A stretch of DNA of 7,016 nucleotides, from the NCBI GenBank assembly GCA_929200485.1, contig CAKMZU010000177.1:220-7235 (forward strand). Reading direction: 5' to 3'. Within the stretch, counting starts at the first letter, position 1. Every line of letters begins with the position of its first letter. This document shows, in pieces, positions 1 through 5,872 of the stretch. The notes below the pieces were generated by a model. That model was not told where the DNA came from. It did no database searches and saw only the letters and a program-made list of their open reading frames with translations. The position numbers and the translations under genes are program-made. The DNA comes from an uncultured Gammaproteobacteria bacterium. Its GTDB lineage: Bacteria; Pseudomonadota; Gammaproteobacteria; Pseudomonadales; DT-91.

Positions 1-909
1 CTCATTAAAACGCCGCCTATTTTGCTCTGTGCATTCGGTTTATCGCTTTGTTATCGAGCGTCTGTTTGGAATATTGGCGCAGAAGGCCAGCTCATCATCG
101 GCAGTTTGACCGCTACCATTATCGCACTGATTTTTGTTGAAGAAGGTCATAGCGCCTCCCTGCCTTTGTCGTTAGCCGCAGGCATAGCAGGCGGTGCTGC
201 TTTTGCAGGAGTTGCTGCTTTTCTAAAGTATCAGTTCAATACCAATGAAATACTCACCACCATCATGCTCAACTATATTGCCTTCAACCTGCTGCAATGG
301 GCTGTGCATGGACCATTACGCGACCCTAACGGCTTTAATTTTCCGGAAAGCGCACTATTCGATGCTTCGACCATACTTCCTATCATTATGGAGGGTACAC
401 GCGCGCATTTAGGGGTACTTTTTACTCCGGTGATTCTGATCTTCACCTGGGTGTTATTAAGTAAAAGTTTTGCAGGCTTTCAAATTGAAACCTTAGGACT
501 CAGCCCACTCTCCGCACGCATGGCGGGTTTTTCCAGCAAAAAAATCGGCATTACGGTGTTATTGATTTCAGGGGGATTAGCAGGTCTTGCTGGAGCCGTG
601 GAGGTTACAGGGCCCATTGGTCAGTTAGTGCCCCAAATCTCACCCGGTTATGGGTTTGCCGCGATCATTGTTGCCTTCTTAGGGCGTTTACACCCTGTCG
701 GTATTCTTCTCGCAGGCCTGTTAATGGGACTGATTTATTTAGGTGGTGAACTTGTGCAAATAGAGCTAGGGCTACCCAAATCGATTACGGGCATATTTCA
801 GGGCTTATTGCTGTTTTACCTTCTGAGCTGTGATGTGTTTATTCAGTATCGACTGACCACTAAATCTGGCGGCTTACTTCACCCGAAAAAAACACAGAGA
901 ATCTGCTAA
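1..909 (+). CDS. BMP-family ABC transporter permease (nucleoside uptake), 5'-truncated by the window edge
   Basis: Inner-membrane permease subunit of an ABC importer of the BMP/nucleoside class (YufP/NupP-like, branched-chain-permease fold). The frame is open from base 1 and gives 302 residues. Relatives are roughly 350-370 residues, so about 50-60 N-terminal residues are missing; the TTG at base 22 is internal, not the start. Visible family landmarks are VWNIGAEGQ (fragment residues 22-30), NEILTTIMLNYIAFN (about 82-96), the cytoplasmic coupling-loop region ETLGLSPLSARMAGF (about 163-177), a Gly/Ala-rich helix near 191-198, and GYGFAAIIVAFLGRLHP (about 216-232). Most of the rest is hydrophobic membrane helix. 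The TAA stop shares one base with the ATG of the next permease gene (TAATG), which points to translational coupling. The partner ATPase is not in the window and is expected upstream. Family assignment is firm; purine nucleoside specificity is inferred from the family and the NUP gene nearby. Confidence 0.93.
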   Translation, partial: LIKTPPILLCAFGLSLCYRASVWNIGAEGQLIIGSLTATIIALIFVEEGHSASLPLSLAAGIAGGAAFAGVAAFLKYQFNTNEILTTIMLNYIAFNLLQWAVHGPLRDPNGFNFPESALFDASTILPIIMEGTRAHLGVLFTPVILIFTWVLLSKSFAGFQIETLGLSPLSARMAGFSSKKIGITVLLISGGLAGLAGAVEVTGPIGQLVPQISPGYGFAAIIVAFLGRLHPVGILLAGLLMGLIYLGGELVQIELGLPKSITGIFQGLLLFYLLSCDVFIQYRLTTKSGGLLHPKKTQRIC

Positions 910-1832
910 TGGAAGCCGACTTTATTTCAGCTATGCTCGCTGCAGCCATCCGTACGGGCACCCCGTTATTACTTGTCGCCTTAGGTGAAATGGTCGTTGA
1001 AAAAAGCGGCGTTTTAAATTTAGGGCAAGAAGGCATGCTATTAATCGGTGCCGTGGTAGGATTTATTGGTGCCTCACATTCAGATTCCATTACCATAGGC
1101 TTTCTAGCTGCCATAGCCGGCGGCATGGTAATGGCAATGATATTTGCACTCGTTGCCCACTTTTTAAGTGCCAATCAAATTGCCACAGGACTTGCGTTGA
1201 CCATATTCGGTGTGGGTCTCTCCGCCTTTTTAGGTTCTGATTATGAAGGCAAAGCATTAGAGGGCTTATCAGCGATTGATCTACCGCTCCTGAGTGACAT
1301 TCCTTTTATTGGTCAGGTATTTTTTCAGCATGATGCCATTGTCTATCTAAGCTGGATTGTCTTTATCATTGTTTGGCTGATTTTCAGGCAATCAACACTA
1401 GGACTCAATATTCGCGCCGTGGGTGAAAATCCCGATGCAGCCAATGCCATTGGTATTAAGGTGGTTCCTTTGCGATTTGCCTGTGTACTGGTCGGTGGCA
1501 CTCTCGCCGGATTGGCAGGCGGTTATCTATCACTGGTCTACACCCCTCTTTGGACTGAAGATATGTCTGCCGGACGCGGATGGATTGCATTAGCCATCGT
1601 CGTTTTTGCCAGCTGGAAAGCCACACGCATTCTGTTGGGTGCATACCTCTTCGGATTTGCAAGTATTTTGCATCTGGCCGCACAAGGCATGGGCATTAAC
1701 CTGTCCGCTAATTTATTAGCCATGTTGCCTTATGCTGCCACCATTGTCGTTCTTGTGATCCTTTCAAGAAATAAACAGTGGCTGCAATTATCAGAACCTA
1801 TGGCGCTGGCTAAACCCTGGCGCAAAGATTAA
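909..1832 (+). CDS. BMP-family ABC transporter permease, second subunit (nucleoside uptake)
   Basis: Second inner-membrane permease of the same importer (YufQ/NupQ-like); it should pair with the preceding permease as a heterodimeric channel. The product has 307 residues, close to the usual 300-310, so it looks complete. Landmarks are the N-terminal GTPLLLVALGEMVVEKSGVL (residues 17-36) running into LNLGQEGM (36-43), a polar cytoplasmic loop GLNIRAVGENPDAANAIGI (165-183) that should contact the ATPase, and GRGWIALAIVVFASWK (222-237), typical of this permease group. Eight or more hydrophobic stretches are evident. The ATG overlaps the upstream TAA by one base; only a weak purine run (AGAGA, 896-900) precedes it, so translation probably depends on coupling. 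The substrate-binding protein gene begins 28 bases after the stop. Everything in the sequence is as expected for an intact gene. Confidence 0.95.
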   Translation: MEADFISAMLAAAIRTGTPLLLVALGEMVVEKSGVLNLGQEGMLLIGAVVGFIGASHSDSITIGFLAAIAGGMVMAMIFALVAHFLSANQIATGLALTIFGVGLSAFLGSDYEGKALEGLSAIDLPLLSDIPFIGQVFFQHDAIVYLSWIVFIIVWLIFRQSTLGLNIRAVGENPDAANAIGIKVVPLRFACVLVGGTLAGLAGGYLSLVYTPLWTEDMSAGRGWIALAIVVFASWKATRILLGAYLFGFASILHLAAQGMGINLSANLLAMLPYAATIVVLVILSRNKQWLQLSEPMALAKPWRKD

Positions 1833-1848
1833 ATCAATTCCAATAAAT

Positions 1849-1863
1849 GGAGAGTACCCTTTG
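1849..1863 (+). promoter_or_regulatory. Ribosome binding site that fixes a TTG start
   Basis: GGAGAG at 1849-1854 lies six bases before the TTG at 1861. A nearby ATG (1847-1849) is out of frame with the binding-protein gene, and no in-frame ATG offers a complete signal peptide. The Shine-Dalgarno and the Lys-plus-hydrophobic leader together select TTG as the start. Confidence 0.7.
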
Positions 1864-2931
1864 AAAATAATAACGCCGTTACTGTTGTTCATTACGCTGC
1901 TACCGCTAGCGGCCTTCTCAAAATCAGCTGAGCCTTTAGATGTTGGTTTCGTATACGTCAGCCCGACCGGTGAAGCCGGATGGACACATACCCATGACAT
2001 AGCTAGAAAACATCTTGAGAAAGTCTTTGGCGATAAAATCAAAACCCGTTACGTTGAGTCAGTCAAAGAAGGTGCCGATGCAGAGCGTGTCATTATGCAA
2101 ATGGCTAAAAGTGGGGCAGATTTAATTTTCACTACCTCATTCGGCTTTATGAACCCTACCCTCAAGGTTGCCAAACGTTTTCCTAAAGTGACTTTTATGC
2201 ATGCAACCGGCTACAAGCGTGCTAAAAATGTCGGCACCTACTTTGACCGAATTTATGAAGCGCGTTACCTTTCAGGGGTTATTGCCGGTCACATGAGCAA
2301 ATCTGGTATCACAGGTTATATTGCGGCTTTCCCAATTCCTGAAGTGATCCGCGGTATTAATGCCTATACCCTTGGTTTTAGAAGCGTTAATCCAAAAGGC
2401 AAAGTGAAAGTCGTTTGGGTCAACAGCTGGTTTGATCCGGCCAAAGAGCGTGAAGCAGCAGATAGCTTGATTCGACAAGGCGCCGATATTATCACTCAGC
2501 ACACCGACTCCCCAGGCCCTGTTCAAGGTGCAGAAGCCGCAGGTGTGTATGCTATCGGTTACCACTCAGATATGTCTGCCTATGGTAAAAAAGCCCACTT
2601 AACTGCACCTGTGCACTACTGGAATGATTTTTATGAAACGACCGTCAAACAAGTCATGGATGGCACATGGAAATCTAAAAATACCTGGGAAGGTTTTTCA
2701 GCCAACATGACACAACTTGCGCCATTAAACCCTGCCATTCCAGCGCCTGTTGTTGAAAAAGTCAGAGCGCTTGAAGCTAAAATTAAAGCTAAAACCTTCC
2801 ACCCATTCACAGGCCCAATCAAATCCAGCGAAGGTAAGGTTCTTGCAGAAGAAGGCAGTGTGATCTCTGATAGCGATTTGCTAAAAATGAATGTTTACGT
2901 CGAAGGCGTTGAAGGCGAATTGCCGCATTAA
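1861..2931 (+). CDS. BMP/PnrA-family periplasmic nucleoside-binding protein of the ABC importer
   Basis: Periplasmic substrate-binding protein that should deliver nucleoside to the two upstream permeases. The product has 356 residues. The N-terminus is a Sec signal peptide: MKIITPLLLFITLLPLAAFS, with likely cleavage after Ser20 (AFS|KS); there is no lipobox Cys, so it should be soluble rather than lipid-anchored. The mature chain starts with the family strand DVGFVYVSPTGEAGWTHTHD (27-46). It continues with ADLIFTTSFGFMNPTLKVAK (86-105), YFDRIYEARYLSGVIAGHMS (127-146), VWVNSWFDPAKEREAADSLI (185-204) and AIGYHSDMSAYG (231-242). These are standard BMP-domain blocks (Med/BMP/PnrA lipoprotein group). 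It starts at TTG behind a good Shine-Dalgarno. It is the last gene of the operon; a stem-loop follows 23 bases after the stop. The ligand is inferred: characterised members bind purine nucleosides, and the nearby NUP gene agrees, but ligand residues were not mapped. Confidence 0.94.
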   Translation: MKIITPLLLFITLLPLAAFSKSAEPLDVGFVYVSPTGEAGWTHTHDIARKHLEKVFGDKIKTRYVESVKEGADAERVIMQMAKSGADLIFTTSFGFMNPTLKVAKRFPKVTFMHATGYKRAKNVGTYFDRIYEARYLSGVIAGHMSKSGITGYIAAFPIPEVIRGINAYTLGFRSVNPKGKVKVVWVNSWFDPAKEREAADSLIRQGADIITQHTDSPGPVQGAEAAGVYAIGYHSDMSAYGKKAHLTAPVHYWNDFYETTVKQVMDGTWKSKNTWEGFSANMTQLAPLNPAIPAPVVEKVRALEAKIKAKTFHPFTGPIKSSEGKVLAEEGSVISDSDLLKMNVYVEGVEGELPH

Positions 2932-2954
2932 CTATCGACTGGATCTTATCAATA

Positions 2955-2991
2955 GCACTTCTTTTCTTGTTTATATTCATAAAAGAAGTGC
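2955..2991 (+). terminator. Stem-loop closing the transporter operon (probable terminator)
   Basis: Perfect 11-bp inverted repeat: GCACTTCTTTT (2955-2965) and AAAAGAAGTGC (2981-2991) with a 15-base loop. It lies 23 bases after the stop of the binding-protein gene. The following ATTTAAAT is only a weak T tract and the stem is A/T-rich at the loop side, so this may be a leaky terminator or an mRNA 3'-end stabiliser. The repeat itself is certain; termination is inferred. Confidence 0.6.
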
Positions 2992-3160
2992 ATTTAAATA
3001 AAAAGAATATCATCTACCCCCACAATCTCCGCCCTTCCCTTGATACATAGAGCAAGCTCATCATATTGTACATTACACTTTTTCAAAGAAACTAAAATGA
3101 TAATTTATTGACTAATAGTATCAAACTTAACTTTTAAAGCTCTGTAAGTTTTTACCCTAC
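2992..3160 (+). promoter_or_regulatory. Intergenic region with possible promoter for the small secreted-protein gene
   Basis: A/T-rich spacer after the stem-loop. Two weak sigma70-like candidates are visible: TTGATA (3040-3045) with TATTGT 18 bases downstream (3064-3069), and TTGACT (3108-3113), whose downstream hexamer is poor. No Shine-Dalgarno is apparent before the ATG at 3161; the nearest purine run is GTAAG, twelve bases away. A transcription start in this region is likely because the stem-loop separates the next gene from the operon, but the exact site is a guess. Confidence 0.25.
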
Positions 3161-3586
3161 ATGAAAGCGCTGTACATAAGCCTAACTATTTTTCTGGGCA
3201 CAATCAGTAGTCATAATACATTTTCTGTCAACAAGAACCAGATTGATGCTTTGGTATCAAAAATATTTGAATCCAAAGCAATAGTAGAAACCATAGAAGC
3301 CATCTATGGCAGCAATGAAAATGGTATTACCACTGCTAAACATGATATAAAAATAATTCTTTCTGAAAACGAGCCGATCTGCCAACAAATTGCTGAAGTA
3401 AAAGAAATCTCCAGTGAAATTCAAGGGTCTTTACTAAGCTTAATTAGCGAGAAAAATTTAGACACTGCAACCATTGAAGATGATGTTTTTTGCAAGCCTC
3501 TTAAAGACCTTAAAATCAATTCACTTGGGAGACAAAGAAAATCTGCTTCATCCACATCTGATGATGAATTATCAGACAGTCAATAG
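3161..3586 (+). CDS. Hypothetical small exported protein
   Basis: I do not recognise a family. The 141-residue product begins with a plausible Sec signal peptide (MKALYISLTIFLGTISSHNT, likely cut near Ser22, TFS|V). The mature part is mostly predicted helix with many Glu, Ile and Ser residues (QIDALVSKIFESKAIVETIE, 27-46, then about 73-100). Two cysteines, Cys74 and Cys111, could form a single disulfide in the periplasm or outside the cell. The tail is low-complexity and acidic (SASSTSDDELSDSQ, 128-141). The base composition is visibly more A/T-rich than the transporter genes, and no Shine-Dalgarno precedes the ATG. It stands alone on the + strand after the operon stem-loop. The signal peptide and long open frame support a real gene; its function is unknown. 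Confidence 0.6.
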   Translation: MKALYISLTIFLGTISSHNTFSVNKNQIDALVSKIFESKAIVETIEAIYGSNENGITTAKHDIKIILSENEPICQQIAEVKEISSEIQGSLLSLISEKNLDTATIEDDVFCKPLKDLKINSLGRQRKSASSTSDDELSDSQ

Positions 3587-3610
3587 AATAAAACTAAGGG
3601 ATAGTGTTGA

Positions 3611-3727
3611 TTAGAAAAGCTTACTGGTCGTTATCTACCTATATCTGTAGAAGCACCGGATGCTACTACTGAGTTCATCCTAAATCTGTCTGACTTTGTG
3701 ATTTCTCAAATATCGGGATTGAATTGA
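3611..3727 (+). pseudogene. Short open frame, possible 3' remnant of a lost gene
   Basis: Between two exported-protein genes, a frame bounded by a TGA at 3608-3610 and a TGA at 3725-3727 reads 38 residues without an obvious start codon. It contains YLPISVEAPDATTEFILNLS and then DFVISQISGLN. The composition is protein-like: an amphipathic helix at the end and no runs of rare residues. It loosely recalls the C-terminus of the lipoprotein encoded at 5873-6565, where LEK-T is followed by ILNL near the stop, but with a 6-residue spacing difference. This may be coincidence. It could be the decayed end of a paralogue or simply non-coding DNA. Confidence 0.2.
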
Positions 3728-3763
3728 TTTAGATTAAGCATTCAAGGGGACGAATAATTCAAT

Positions 3764-4483
3764 ATGATAATTCGTATTTTTATAATATTACAATTAGTTT
3801 TTATAAACATTTCTTTTTCTCACGAAAAAGAATCTAGTAATTTTTTTTTAAACAAAACCACTTTTCTTGCTGCCGCTGGACTATCTGCCGCCGGACTATT
3901 AATTGCTGGGTCTTCTTGGGCTGCCTACTCCCTTGCCAAAAAGAAAGATCAAGGTATTCTAAATAATCACAATCCCGCACCTAAAGAAGCTGCTTCGGCA
4001 ACTTCTTTCAACCACGAAAAAATGGGAGATTCTGACCTTTTGGAGGAGATAAAAGAAAGAGGGAAAAACATTAAAAATGATGAATCGCCTTTACGTCAGA
4101 AAAATTCTCCGGTAATTATTACTGATCTTGATAAGTCTCAACAGGCCATAACCACTGTTCAGCATGAAAAAAACATGGCTATTAGAAATAGGTTTATGGA
4201 ATTTTTTAATCGTGAAAAAGAACAAACAAGTAGTCAAAGCGATGAACTTACAAGAAAAATACAAGACGTTGAAAGAGAGCGAGGTTTTTTTGATAACTTA
4301 ACGGACACCCAGGTTAACTACATTATTGATTTTATGGACAATTGGAGTACGAAAGATTTGACCAGAGATGAAAAAAGGTATCGGATTGAGTCTCTTGGAA
4401 TAAAAGACGTTCCAACGAAGGGAGCGATAAATTACCCGGGTGATGATTTTGTTCGTGCGCTACATGAAGCCAGAACGTTGTGA
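3764..4483 (+). CDS. Hypothetical exported or membrane-anchored protein with coiled-coil-like region
   Basis: No family recognised. The 239-residue product starts with a hydrophobic leader that looks like a Sec signal (residues 1-19, ISFS|HE). A second hydrophobic Ala/Gly-rich segment follows at about 33-57 (TFLAAAGLSAAGLLIAGSSW) and ends in Lys-Lys-Lys, a typical membrane-span boundary. After residue 60 the protein is hydrophilic and charged. Residues about 135-175 (HEKNMAIRNRFMEFFNREKE, ELTRKIQDVERERG) look helical and possibly coiled-coil. The last 60 residues form a compact-looking module (DTQVNYIIDFMDNW, DDFVRALHEA). There are no cysteines. If the leader is cleaved, the charged part would lie on one side of the membrane; the side is not determined. 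AGGGGA (3745-3750) is a Shine-Dalgarno-like match but thirteen bases from the ATG, longer than usual. The gene is A/T-rich like its left neighbour. Confidence 0.62.
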   Translation: MIIRIFIILQLVFINISFSHEKESSNFFLNKTTFLAAAGLSAAGLLIAGSSWAAYSLAKKKDQGILNNHNPAPKEAASATSFNHEKMGDSDLLEEIKERGKNIKNDESPLRQKNSPVIITDLDKSQQAITTVQHEKNMAIRNRFMEFFNREKEQTSSQSDELTRKIQDVERERGFFDNLTDTQVNYIIDFMDNWSTKDLTRDEKRYRIESLGIKDVPTKGAINYPGDDFVRALHEARTL

Positions 4484-4713
4484 TAGTCCCTTAATATAAA
4501 CTCATAAGTAGAACATTTAGGGATTTGTATCTGCAAGCGATTGAAATAATAAGAGAAGATTCACGCCTCCTGATTGTAAACTGTCAGCGTCTAAACAAAC
4601 AGAATGCTCTAGAAGCGAATATCTCGGTTGACCAAATCTATTAATTAAGGCCAAATACAACGTTTCAGCAAAGCTGCATTTTCTTCGCAAAGTGAACCTA
4701 TAGCATCGCATCC
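4484..4713. other. Intergenic region before the NUP gene
   Basis: 230 bases. A weak imperfect inverted repeat is present just after the stop (TCCCT at 4487-4491 with AGGGA about 25 bases later), without a T tract. TTGACC (4628-4633) could be a -35 element, but the hexamer 17-19 bases downstream (CCAAAT/AAATAC) is a poor -10. On the - strand a frame runs from an ATG at 4711 to 4517 (64 residues, or 73 from an ATG at 4738), with normal-looking composition (FAETLYLALINRFGQPRYSL) but no recognised domain and no clear ribosome binding site. It may be a gene fragment or chance. Confidence 0.3.
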
Positions 4714-5718
4714 ATGAAAGATATTCCGCCAAACGCACTGCCCATCCGCATTGTTATCGTCACAATGTTTGAAACAAGTGTTACCGATGATATTCAACTT
4801 AGTGAACTCGATCGCTGGCGGGAACGTCAGCCATTAAATAAAACCTATCGCGCCCCTCATCTGCAACAGGACTATCACGTCAATGAAGATAAAGGGGTAT
4901 TGTCTATATTGACCGGCTTAGGCACAGCAAAAGCGGCTTCTGCCATTATGGCATTAGGTCTTGATACCCGATTTGATTTAACCAAGGCCTACTGGATCAT
5001 TGCCGGAATAGCAGGTTTTGATCCAGGCATTGCTTCTTTGGGCTCGGTGGCTATTGGCCGCTGGATTGTGTCAGGGGATCTTGCCTATGCCATTGACCCA
5101 AGAGAAATTCCAAACAACTGGTCAACCGGATACTTCCCTATTTTCAGCAAAGGGCCTTTTGATAAAGGCCATAATGAAAATAATGGTGAGGTATATAAAC
5201 TCAATGAAAACTTGGCAAATTGGGCCATAGAAATCACCAAAGATATTTGCCTGATACAAGATTCTGATAGTAGCGAGCTTGGCAAGGCCTATGATGCCTA
5301 CCCTCAAGCAAAAGAGCCACCATCCATTATTCAAGGCGATTGTTTATCGTCAATGACTTTTTTTCATGGGAAACACTTTACCGATTGGGCACAGCAATGG
5401 GTTAATTACTGGACAAAAGGCGATGGAATCTTTGTCGCCTCAGCGATGGAAGACGTTGGTATTTATCAGTCTCTAGAACAACTGGACACGCTAGGCAGGG
5501 CTGACTTATCTCGGCTTATCTTACTTCGATCTGCCAGTAATTTTACCTTACCGCCAAAAGGTATTTCACCCAGTGATTATCTCTGTGATGATGCGCATAA
5601 TCATTTTTCAGGGACAACGATCGCACTGGAAAATGTCTACCGCGTGGGTAACCAGATATCAGAAAGCTTGATAGATAATTGGGGAACATACAAAAAAACA
5701 CCACCTGTCAACCAATAA
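4714..5718 (+). CDS. NUP-family protein (purine nucleoside permease family)
   Basis: Member of the NUP family, named after a fungal purine nucleoside permease but related in fold to nucleoside phosphorylases; bacterial members probably bind or process nucleosides. The 334-residue product is nearly family length. Conserved blocks in order: IRIVIVTMFE (11-20), ILTGLGTAKAASAIMALGLD (65-84), YWIIAGIAGFDPGIASLGSV (93-112), SGDLAYAIDPREIPNNW (120-136) followed by STGYFP, GDCLSSMTFFHGK (208-220), TKGDGIFVASAMEDVGIYQS (234-253) and LLRSASNFTLPP (270-281). No transmembrane helices stand out, so transport by this protein alone is unlikely. Many bacterial relatives carry a signal peptide; this one begins only about ten residues before the first core strand, and an in-frame TGA at 4693-4695 rules out a longer version in this frame. 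No Shine-Dalgarno is evident. Its position near a BMP importer suggests a joint role in nucleoside salvage. Confidence 0.88.
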   Translation: MKDIPPNALPIRIVIVTMFETSVTDDIQLSELDRWRERQPLNKTYRAPHLQQDYHVNEDKGVLSILTGLGTAKAASAIMALGLDTRFDLTKAYWIIAGIAGFDPGIASLGSVAIGRWIVSGDLAYAIDPREIPNNWSTGYFPIFSKGPFDKGHNENNGEVYKLNENLANWAIEITKDICLIQDSDSSELGKAYDAYPQAKEPPSIIQGDCLSSMTFFHGKHFTDWAQQWVNYWTKGDGIFVASAMEDVGIYQSLEQLDTLGRADLSRLILLRSASNFTLPPKGISPSDYLCDDAHNHFSGTTIALENVYRVGNQISESLIDNWGTYKKTPPVNQ

Positions 5719-5872
5719 TTGAACATGTATTTATTGGACGTTATTAGAAGAATTCACACCACTCCATGAACACATTCAATTAGTGAGCTGTGAACTATGT
5801 CTATATTTAATTGAACCAATAAAGTGAAATAGTATCTGCTTATACAATGAATAGTATTACGGATCTATCACC
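5719..5872 (+). promoter_or_regulatory. Intergenic region with possible promoter for the lipoprotein gene
   Basis: 154 bases without a clear terminator after the NUP gene. TACAAT (5843-5848) is a good -10 match. The only decent -35-like hexamer, TTGAAC (5811-5816), is too far away (26-base spacer), so the promoter call is weak. The ATG at 5873 is preceded by TATCACC, with no Shine-Dalgarno. Confidence 0.22.

Noticed and set aside
22..24. TTG at base 22 as the start of the first permease
   Set aside because: The frame is open to base 1, and the residues before it (KTPPI) match the family, so the gene begins outside the window.
860..1174. - strand open frame of 104 residues across the permease junction
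   Set aside because: It is antisense to two strongly conserved permease genes and shows no domain or start signal.
1456..1723. Two overlapping - strand frames inside the second permease
   Set aside because: Shadows of a real gene; composition follows the complementary codons.
2272..2822. - strand frames of 97 and 63 residues inside the binding-protein gene
   Set aside because: Antisense to a well conserved BMP domain, with no independent evidence.
3050..3059. Small palindrome GAGCAAGCTC as an operator
   Set aside because: Only four base pairs per arm, with no second copy nearby; expected by chance.
5018..5334. Short frames on both strands inside the NUP gene
   Set aside because: They lie fully within a conserved coding region and have no recognisable features.
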